From contig OZ245032.1 of the NCBI GenBank assembly GCA_965224015.1, positions 2,914,001 to 2,978,000 on the forward strand: DNA of 64,000 bases. Reading direction: 5' to 3'. This stretch comes from CBDCVD01 sp965224015. Its GTDB lineage: Bacteria > Pseudomonadota > Alphaproteobacteria > Rhizobiales > CBDCVD01. Every line of letters begins with the position of its first letter. Positions within the stretch are counted from its first letter, which is position 1. The position numbers and the translations under genes were made by a program. Under the pieces are notes generated by a model, which ran no database searches, was not told where the DNA came from, and worked only from the letters and a program-made list of their open reading frames with translations. Shown in pieces: positions 58,331 to 64,000 of the stretch.

Positions 58331-58676
58331 AGGATTGCTCGATGGTAAAGCGGATTGTGTACCAGTTCGGCGCTGTTTGCGTTCGCGTGTAGGTGTCCGG
58401 TCTTAGCTGGTACCATTTCTCGCCAGCGCCACCGGGTACCGTCCATTTGAAAGGCGTATGGCTCCCTGCTTGATCCAACATAAACGTCTCAATGGCATCG
58501 GCGTGTGCTTTGGAGAGCGCCGCGAATGCGACCGTCCATTCCTCGCGATTGGCGTTGATACCCGCCTTGGCCCGTTGCTCATAGCCGTTGCCGAACCGCG
58601 CCACATGTACGCGATTGCGCACTTTCTTTTGCGGATACTGCGGGCATACAGGCGGATCAAATATCAGGTCGGGCAT
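58320..58676 (-). CDS. Minor tail protein M-like
   Basis: 118 residues. MPDLIFDPPVCPQYPQKKVR, then VARFGNGYEQRAKAGINANR, EEWTVAF and the C-terminal KWTVPGGAGEKWYQLRPDTY with YTIRFTIEQSYG match the gpM/phage minor tail protein family. ATG 58676 chosen; the frame to 58721 would overlap the divergent higBA promoter. It precedes the L-K-I-J genes, all overlapping or nearly so. Confidence 0.88.
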   Translation of the reverse strand: MPDLIFDPPVCPQYPQKKVRNRVHVARFGNGYEQRAKAGINANREEWTVAFAALSKAHADAIETFMLDQAGSHTPFKWTVPGGAGEKWYQLRPDTYTRTQTAPNWYTIRFTIEQSYGH

Positions 58677-58707
58677 GGTAAAGATCTCATTCTTTTGCAC
58701 AGAACTC

Positions 58708-58736
58708 TTGACAAGTGACAATTGTCACCTTATATA
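58708..58736 (+). promoter_or_regulatory. higBA promoter with palindromic operator
   Basis: TTGACA (58708-58713), 17-bp spacer, TATATA (58731-58736). The spacer holds a perfect 14-bp palindrome GTGACAATTGTCAC (58715-58728), well placed for autorepression by the HigA-like antitoxin. Confidence 0.8.
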
Positions 58737-58742
58737 ACTAAC

Positions 58743-59021
58743 ATGATACGAAGCTTTAAACACAAAGGCTTGGAGCGCTTTTTCAATAAGGGCGACGCGA
58801 AGCGCTTGCCACCGGATCATTTGATTAAAATCGACATGATTTTAACCGCCCTGCATGCCGCTGAACACGTTGAAGATGTGAATATTGTGACGTTTCGCTT
58901 GCACAAGCTTACCGGCAATCTGAAAGATTACTGGTCTACAACCGTGCGCGCCAATTGGCGCATCATCTTTCAATTTCGCGATGGCGACGCGCACGATGTC
59001 GACTATCTCGACTACCACTAG
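58743..59021 (+). CDS. higB: HigB-like toxin (RelE superfamily)
   Basis: 92 residues. MIRSFKHKGLERFFNKGDAK (the opening of HigB/plasmid-killer toxins), DMILTALHAAEHVEDVNI, the FRLHKLTGNLKDYWSTTVRA strand and NWRIIFQFRDGDAHDVDYLD YH end are the RelE/HigB pattern; members cleave mRNA on the ribosome. It is encoded opposite to the prophage tail genes, between gpM and the tape measure region, as an accessory gene. The antitoxin gene follows 10 bp downstream, the usual toxin-first HigBA order. Confidence 0.92.
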   Translation: MIRSFKHKGLERFFNKGDAKRLPPDHLIKIDMILTALHAAEHVEDVNIVTFRLHKLTGNLKDYWSTTVRANWRIIFQFRDGDAHDVDYLDYH

Positions 59022-59031
59022 GAGGCAAACC

Positions 59032-59322
59032 ATGACACTTAAAAGTCCTATGCACCCCGGCGTGATGATTAAGGAAATCATCCACGAATGCGGGTTGACT
59101 GTGACCGCTTCAGCAAAAGAGCTTGGCGTGACACGGCAGGCGCTTGACAACCTGATCAACTGCCGCTCTCATTTATCGCCAACAATGGCGTTGCGCATAG
59201 CAAAACTGTTTGGCGGTAGCGCCGAAAACTGGATGCGCATCCAAGTGGCGTACGACTTGGCCCTCGCGCGCGATACTGTTGATGTTTCAGGTATCCGTAA
59301 AATCGATCAAAATGCCGCTTGA
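59032..59322 (+). CDS. higA: HigA-like antitoxin (XRE family)
   Basis: 96 residues. MHPGVMIKEIIHECGLTVTA, then SAKELGVTRQALDNLINCRS and the LSPTMALRIAKLFGGSAENW block form the HTH of HigA antitoxins, ending MRIQVAYDLALAR. aggagg precedes ATG 59032. It should neutralise HigB and repress the promoter at 58708-58736 through the 14-bp palindrome. Confidence 0.93.
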   Translation: MTLKSPMHPGVMIKEIIHECGLTVTASAKELGVTRQALDNLINCRSHLSPTMALRIAKLFGGSAENWMRIQVAYDLALARDTVDVSGIRKIDQNAA

Positions 59323-59323
59323 T

Positions 59324-60028
59324 CTACTCGCACGGCACGCGCTTGCGCGCTTCGGAAAAACCTGCGACGTTGAATACGTAAGTGACTTCGTCACCATCCT
59401 CGCCGCGGAACCGCATTGCCAGTTTCTCGGCACCATTGAGCCCGGTGAGAAGTTGGCGCTCGTCGCTCGTGTCGAAAACCGCTAATCTGTTCTCGCCCCT
59501 CATCCACGGCCTTTTCTTTATAACTTCGCCTTTATCAAAGCGATAATCAAAGTTTGTTGCTTCTCTGCGGGCTGCCATTCGCGCGATATTCTGCTCGCTC
59601 TTTTCAATGATTTTTTTAAGCTGCGCACCGGTTTCTTCAAGTTCTTCCCGCAGCGCACTATAGCCTCCCACGGGGCCTGCAGGCATTGCATTCAGGCGCG
59701 TATGCAGATCGTCTACTTTGTCGATAAGCGGCTGCAGTTTCTCATTCGGTGTATTCTCCCAATCATCAATGGCGTAAGCACTAATAAAATGCTGGACTTG
59801 GGTGTTAACTCGGAACGCGCCATCTGCACATCCAACCACAAAAATTACGTCGGATGGATCTATGTGGTTGCTATATGCGAATAGTCTATGAGATATTTTG
59901 TCCGTGAACGCATCGGAGTACGCATACCAACTCCAATCGCCGATCTTTTCTTTAAAATTTTCCGATCCTGCGCCAGTGCTTGCAATAGATAGTGCAAATA
60001 CTAACGATATCAAAACCAACCGCATCAT
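59324..60028 (-). CDS. Exported TagO/VasL-like protein in the prophage
   Basis: 234 residues. The signal peptide is MMRLVLISLVFALSIASTGA. A central helical region (LHTRLNAMPAGPVGGYSALR, EELEETGAQLKKIIEKSEQN) splits two beta-rich parts. The C-terminal part (FDYRFDKGEVIKKRPWMRGE, LLTGLNGAEKLAMRFRG, VTYVFNVAGFSEA) resembles the type VI secretion-associated TagO domain, and IDPSDVIFVVGCADGAFRVN resembles its first half (IxC pattern). It overlaps the tape measure stop by 4 bp. It is probably an accessory gene; no T6SS genes are in the window. Confidence 0.6.
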   Translation of the reverse strand: MMRLVLISLVFALSIASTGAGSENFKEKIGDWSWYAYSDAFTDKISHRLFAYSNHIDPSDVIFVVGCADGAFRVNTQVQHFISAYAIDDWENTPNEKLQPLIDKVDDLHTRLNAMPAGPVGGYSALREELEETGAQLKKIIEKSEQNIARMAARREATNFDYRFDKGEVIKKRPWMRGENRLAVFDTSDERQLLTGLNGAEKLAMRFRGEDGDEVTYVFNVAGFSEARKRVPCE

Positions 60029-62970
60029 CGCTCCCGTCCCAATGGATTCCCCGATCGCTGCATGTCGATGACCTCCTCGCGCACAAGGTTGCGCATCTGA
60101 TCTCGCACGGCTTTGGCTGTGCGTTGCGCCAACTCTTCGTCGTTTTCCCCCGCGCCACTCTCGATTGTAATATTAATCGTTGGCGTGTCAATATGCGTGG
60201 TGTTGCCCAAGGGCGCGGCACTGCGCCCCCCGCCGCCGCGCGGCCCCACAAGACCGCCGTTGGCAAAACGACTGATGTTATTCAACATATTCAGCGTATT
60301 GACCCCGATGCGGTCCACCGCTTCCTTGGTGATAACAAACTCACCGTTCGACAAGAGCGCCGGAATGCTATCGGACGTGCCTGTGCCGGGCCCGCGCACC
60401 AAACCACCACTGTGGTACGCCTTCACCACCCCGCCGTCCTTGAACCCTAACAGGCCGCCGATAGCCCCGAATAACCCGCTCGCCTTTTTGTCTCCAAAAC
60501 CGAAATCCCCAAGCAACCCAAGCAGGGCGTTGTCAATCAGCTTTTTAGCGATGCTGTCGAGGGCGCGAATAAAACCCTGCTCAAAATTCTCCACCCCGCG
60601 CAACGCATCGCCGAATGTGTCGCGCAAGCTCTTACCCAACTCGTTAGCAGCATCTTGGAGCCGGTATTGGGCTCTTTCAAGAGTCTGCACGTCAATTTCA
60701 GCTTGCTTGGCCGCACCGCTCTTGATTTCTTGATCCAAAGCACTGTTCGGCGCAACAGTGATACCCGCATTGCGCAACTGACCCAAGCGCTCATGATAGA
60801 GCACCAGTGTTCGCGCCGCCTCGGCACCCTCCTCCATGGCAACGCGCTCTTCTTTAAGGCGATTTTTGGAGACAACCAGGGCCTCGTTCCACTCTTGGCG
60901 CATTTGGGCCATGGTTTGCGCCTCTCGCGCCGCCCCCAGTTCTTCGCCAGATGCGCGGTACCGTGCCAACAGATCAGCATCTCTTTCAGGATCAAGCTTC
61001 CTACGGAACTGGCGCTCAAAGGCGCGCATTTTTTCGGCCACATAGGTCGCCGCCACCTGCTCACGCAAGGAGACTTGCCGCTGCATAAAGTCCGTTTCCA
61101 TGCGGATCATGTCGAGGCGGTGTTCAATCTCTTGGTTGCGTTCCCGTTCAAAATCGACGAGGGACGGACCTTTAGGTTTGCCGCTATTCTCCACACTATC
61201 CTCTTCAGGTTTTTTGGGTGTGAAGACTGTGCGGCTACCCGGAGGCATTCTCTGCGGATAATATTTGGTAAGGTCCTGCTCAACCTGTTTTAGCTTCGCG
61301 CGCTTACGCGCCTGCTCCGCCTCCGCTTTGGAGAGCCGTTCTTGCGCTTCAAGGTGTCTGTTAGCTTGGGCGGGATCGAACTGTCTTTGCTCTCGCGCGG
61401 CTTGTTTTGAGATTTGCGAAAGAATTTTGAGGCGCTCCTTTTCCTTCGCAATGACCTTATCCAGTTCGGCGATCTGCAAGCCGGTTTCGGTGCGGATTTT
61501 CTCCTTCGCCACCAATTGCTCGCCATACGTCTTGTTGATTTCCCCCTCTATTGCTTCATTTTTTTCCGACTCTTTTCCAATAGCTTTCGTCTTCTCAACA
61601 ACCGCTTCAAGATCCCTAACATCGTCAGTGACAGCGCCGCGCTCAATTTGAGCGTACCCCGTCTTTCCGTGCGATAACAGGATCGCGGAATCGCTTTGTT
61701 TTCTTGCGTCGCCAAGCAGCTTTTCTTGTAACCCTATCGTTTCGACGATCTCTTCTTTAAGTCGTTTTATTAGCGCAATAAGGCGTGTGATAGCGTTCTC
61801 ATCACCGGCCTTATTGGCGTTCTCAAGTTGTGTCTGTAAGTTTGTGTAGCGGTCCTGCAAAGATTTTGTCTGCTCAGCGGCCTCTTTCACTTTCTCGCTG
61901 AGTTCGGAATTGCCCACCGCATTCTCGATTGTTTTCCAATTCAGCGCTAGCAACGCCACGGCGGCAGTCGTCAATCCAATGGGGCCACCGAGCGCTGCCA
62001 AGCCTAAAGAAGCCGCCCGCGCGGATACCCCAAGTGCAGCCGCAGCCTTTGATGCATCCCAAAGCCCCTTCACGTATGTTCCCAGCTTGGCGCTGGCCAT
62101 AACAGCGGCCAGGTTGACAAAACCACCAACCACCGTGTCGATATTTTCGGCAATCTGCCCCAACGCCCAGGCGATCTTTTCGGACACGCTAAAGCCTTCT
62201 TGCGCCTCGTTGAGGTACCGCGAGAACTCTCTGCGGATAGCCGTAATACCATCCGCAATTGTTGCCGTCGTCTGCGCAAATTGTCGATCGACTTCCGCTG
62301 AGCCTGCCAGAATGCCTGCAATCACCTTTTCACTGGTCAGCTTACCTTCCGCGCCCAGCTTTTTCAGTCCGGCAATGTCCGTGTTAAATTCTTGAGCAAT
62401 AAACTGCGCAAGCACCGGCGCGTTCTCACGAATCGAACGCAGTTCATCACCGTGCAGGGCGCCCGCACCCAGCCCTTGGCCCAATTGAAGAATGGCCGCT
62501 CTACGCTCCGACGTCGCCGCCCCACCGACGGCCAATGCCTTCTGTACCGTCTCCGTCACACGCGCGATCTGCTTTTCGTCCTTGATGCGCCCTTTGGACG
62601 CCCGCGCGATCTTGGCGTAAAGTGAGACTGTGCCTTCAAGATCGGATCGCGACTTGCGCGCCAGTTCTACCAATTCGCTTTGCGAGCGTAAGGATCGCCC
62701 CAGAAACGCCTCTGTGGACTTTAACAGGTTATTGCCGCGCGTCCATTCGTCAAAAAACCCTTTTACCTCACGCGCCGAAATGAACGCCCCGATGCCCACG
62801 AACGTGCGCTTGAACGAATTGGATATATCGCGGTTCATACGATCAAACCGGCGCTGCATTCCCCAGGCCGTGCGATTGACCTTGCCGTTCATCCGCTTTA
62901 GCTGCTTTTCGAACGTTTTCTGACTCACTTCAACGCGAATAAGGAGTTGTTCAAGGTCTGTCTTTGCCAT
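60025..62970 (-). CDS. Tail tape measure protein
   Basis: 981 residues. The N-terminal 220 residues match phage tape measure N-terminal domains (FKRTFVGIGAFISAREVKGF, TRGNNLLKSTEAFLGRSLRS, VTETVQKALAVGGAATSERR, AILQLGQGLGAGALHGDELR, SIRENAPVLAQFIAQEF). A membrane-like hydrophobic region (AALGVSARAASLGLAALGGP, IGLTTAAVALLAL) follows and long coiled coils fill 360-780. The C-terminus has GVENFEQGFIRALDSIAKKL, then a Gly-rich segment (FKDGGVVKAYHSGGLVRGPG). It sets tail length during assembly. 981 residues would correspond to roughly 150 nm at about 1.5 angstrom per residue. Confidence 0.93.
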   Translation of the reverse strand: MAKTDLEQLLIRVEVSQKTFEKQLKRMNGKVNRTAWGMQRRFDRMNRDISNSFKRTFVGIGAFISAREVKGFFDEWTRGNNLLKSTEAFLGRSLRSQSELVELARKSRSDLEGTVSLYAKIARASKGRIKDEKQIARVTETVQKALAVGGAATSERRAAILQLGQGLGAGALHGDELRSIRENAPVLAQFIAQEFNTDIAGLKKLGAEGKLTSEKVIAGILAGSAEVDRQFAQTTATIADGITAIRREFSRYLNEAQEGFSVSEKIAWALGQIAENIDTVVGGFVNLAAVMASAKLGTYVKGLWDASKAAAALGVSARAASLGLAALGGPIGLTTAAVALLALNWKTIENAVGNSELSEKVKEAAEQTKSLQDRYTNLQTQLENANKAGDENAITRLIALIKRLKEEIVETIGLQEKLLGDARKQSDSAILLSHGKTGYAQIERGAVTDDVRDLEAVVEKTKAIGKESEKNEAIEGEINKTYGEQLVAKEKIRTETGLQIAELDKVIAKEKERLKILSQISKQAAREQRQFDPAQANRHLEAQERLSKAEAEQARKRAKLKQVEQDLTKYYPQRMPPGSRTVFTPKKPEEDSVENSGKPKGPSLVDFERERNQEIEHRLDMIRMETDFMQRQVSLREQVAATYVAEKMRAFERQFRRKLDPERDADLLARYRASGEELGAAREAQTMAQMRQEWNEALVVSKNRLKEERVAMEEGAEAARTLVLYHERLGQLRNAGITVAPNSALDQEIKSGAAKQAEIDVQTLERAQYRLQDAANELGKSLRDTFGDALRGVENFEQGFIRALDSIAKKLIDNALLGLLGDFGFGDKKASGLFGAIGGLLGFKDGGVVKAYHSGGLVRGPGTGTSDSIPALLSNGEFVITKEAVDRIGVNTLNMLNNISRFANGGLVGPRGGGGRSAAPLGNTTHIDTPTINITIESGAGENDEELAQRTAKAVRDQMRNLVREEVIDMQRSGNPLGRER

Positions 62971-62972
62971 CT

Positions 62973-63095
62973 CTAAAATCCTTCAATACCGAGTTCGGCC
63001 AACGCCGCATCGCTCAACTCTCTCGGCTCTTTATCGCCGCCGCCGTTGGCCTTCACGTAACCCTCAACGCAGGCGGCGAACTCCCAGACGCTCAT
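62973..63095 (-). CDS. Small tail assembly chaperone (TAC_6-like)
   Basis: 40 residues, beginning MSVWEFAACVEGYVKANGGG and ending ELSDAALAELGIEGF. Its ATG overlaps the stop of the upstream chaperone gene (ATGA) and it ends 3 bp before the tape measure start. The W-x-F-A-A...G...L...L pattern and position match the short second tail-assembly chaperone that sits between TAC_11 and the tape measure in alphaproteobacterial phages and gene transfer agents. Confidence 0.8.
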   Translation of the reverse strand: MSVWEFAACVEGYVKANGGGDKEPRELSDAALAELGIEGF

Positions 63096-63529
63096 GGCAC
63101 CAGTTTCGGCGGGGGTGAATCCGAGGACGGCTCCGGTGCCGAAGATTTGCGAGAATCGCCACTTGCCTCGCGGTCCGGTTCCGCCTCCGGCTCGGTCCCC
63201 GCTTGCGGCTTTCCCACCGGATCGTCCTCATCGTCACCAAATAGCGAATAGGCCAAAACGGCCTGTGCAACGGGTACCAACGTGGCAAGCGGCGCGTCGT
63301 CAACGCGATCCATGGTGATCTTGCGCGCAAGAGCCTTCTCAATGCCACCACCTTCAAGACCAAAGCGTATTACTGAGATCACGTCATCGACAAACCAGTC
63401 GTTTTCCAACAACCGTTTTAGAACAGTTCCCGGGCCAGCATCGCAAGCGTCTTGCAGGGCGCGCAATTGGGCTATTCTCAACAAAAACTGATGCTCGCCA
63501 CCGGCCCATGTGAGTTCAACCGGGCGCAT
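63092..63529 (-). CDS. Tail assembly chaperone (TAC_11/GTA gp10-like)
   Basis: 145 residues. VELTWAGGEHQFLLRIAQLR, ALQDACDAGPGTVLKRLLEN, DWFVDDVISVIRFGLEGGGI match the GTA TIM-like tail chaperone family; the C-terminal 45 residues are disordered (Glu/Pro/Ser-rich). It lies between the tail tube and the short second chaperone with 1-4 bp overlaps, so the three are coupled. Confidence 0.87.
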   Translation of the reverse strand: MRPVELTWAGGEHQFLLRIAQLRALQDACDAGPGTVLKRLLENDWFVDDVISVIRFGLEGGGIEKALARKITMDRVDDAPLATLVPVAQAVLAYSLFGDDEDDPVGKPQAGTEPEAEPDREASGDSRKSSAPEPSSDSPPPKLVP

Positions 63530-63993
63530 TACGATTTCGCCGTCCGGGTGGGCGTGCCGTCGAACTGCAATTCGATCTCGGCGGTCACCTTCTGGCCTTT
63601 GGTGCGCTGGTTGTCGAGCCGGGTGAACAGCGCCATGCCCTCCTCGATAGTCGTATCGCCTGTCTTGCCAGCGGTCTCAACTTTTTTGTTACGAATTCGA
63701 ATTTTCAGCGCTTGGGACGAGTAAAACCAGTCCATGACCTTCTCGTGAGACTCCAGCGCCCATACACCGCTTCCCGATACAGTAATATCGATTGAGCGCA
63801 CCGATCTTTCTGTTGCAAGAGGCAGGCTTTCGTCATCACAATGGGGGATTTCGACGCTATCCACATTCGCCGAGCGGCTAATAGTGACGTCTATCAAGCC
63901 GCAAATGGCGGAATACGTCCCGGCGGCGTTCTTTGAGTCAAATTCCACCTCCAAAATCAGTTCTTCAAACTTGGCTGTTGTCGCAAGTGCCAT
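63529..63993 (-). CDS. Phage major tail tube protein
   Basis: 154 residues. LILEVEFDSKNAAGTYSAIC, GLIDVTISRSANVDSVEIPH, CDDESLPLATERSVRSIDIT and VSGSGVWALESHEKVMDWFY fit the phage tail tube family of siphoviruses. It is the first complete prophage gene at the right edge; head and packaging genes and the other prophage end lie beyond the window. Confidence 0.88.
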   Translation of the reverse strand: MALATTAKFEELILEVEFDSKNAAGTYSAICGLIDVTISRSANVDSVEIPHCDDESLPLATERSVRSIDITVSGSGVWALESHEKVMDWFYSSQALKIRIRNKKVETAGKTGDTTIEEGMALFTRLDNQRTKGQKVTAEIELQFDGTPTRTAKS

Positions 63994-64000
63994 TTTCGTT

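Noticed and set aside
47139..63993. Gene transfer agent instead of prophage
   Set aside because: Although the tail chaperones resemble GTA proteins, the M-L-K-I-J set, a lysis cassette with spanins, a DNA methylase and HigBA indicate a lambda-like prophage.

Overview
The window looks like a chromosomal stretch of a host-associated alphaproteobacterium. The support is a two-piece (permuted) tmRNA gene with an alphaproteobacterial proteolysis tag, a MucR/Ros regulator, an SspB-type ClpXP adaptor, the hemC/hemD/mitofilin(Mic60)/hemY block opposite tsaD-gpsA, a Fur-rimI pair and a hisS-hisZ arrangement. I cannot assign an order or genus. Many intergenic spaces are packed with insertion-sequence remnants and miniature mobile elements, and at least three host genes or operons (hisZ, pyrD, several transposases) are decayed. 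This pattern suggests recent IS expansion and genome erosion, as in symbionts or pathogens.

Layout. 1-14.26 kb: a two-partner secretion operon. It holds a giant filamentous-haemagglutinin exoprotein (at least 3862 aa, start outside the window), an IalB-family secreted protein, and the FhaC/ShlB-type outer-membrane transporter. The C-terminal third of the exoprotein is not a standard adhesin. It carries a C80-like autoprotease module, a duplicated unknown domain, three DTPxGR motifs, six 30-residue proline-rich repeats resembling SH3 ligands, and an ADP-ribosyltransferase-like tip. I consider this the most interesting system in the window: a candidate TPS-delivered, self-processing effector aimed at eukaryotic cells.

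14.26-15.54 kb: IS graveyard with two IS5-family remnants and miniature elements. 15.5-18.3 kb: fumC, sspB and a LysE exporter. 18.8-27.3 kb: two inverted IS1182-family copies (one frameshifted), an IS630 element nested in a target duplication, the permuted ssrA gene, mucR, a choline-sulfatase and a DUF6580-type membrane protein. 27.3-31.9 kb: a TAXI-TRAP transporter operon with a UspA protein. 32.1-40.8 kb: housekeeping genes gpsA, tsaD, hemC, hemD, mitofilin, hemY, fur and rimI. 40.9-42.0 kb: an intact IS481 element. 42.0-44.1 kb: mutT and cfa. 44.1-45.5 kb: IS110 and pyrD debris, tRNA-Lys and a broken hisZ. 45.4-47.0 kb: hisS.

47.1-64 kb: a lambda-like siphovirus prophage on the minus strand, running off the right edge. 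It runs tail tube, tail assembly chaperones, tape measure, M-L-K-I-J tail tip genes, an S74-chaperoned spike, then a lysis cassette (GH19 endolysin, holin candidate, Rz/Rz1). It also carries a HigBA toxin-antitoxin pair and a TagO-like secreted protein as accessory genes. Its left end is a truncated DNA adenine methylase abutting the hisS promoter, and a 74-bp copy of prophage sequence also sits inside the broken hisZ.

Across the window, the IS1182, IS630 and IS481 elements and one MITE family all sit at CTAG tetranucleotides, while a second MITE family shows 3-bp TNA target duplications. Start sites were chosen from family N-termini and ribosome-binding sites. Family assignments are by reading motifs, not by database search.
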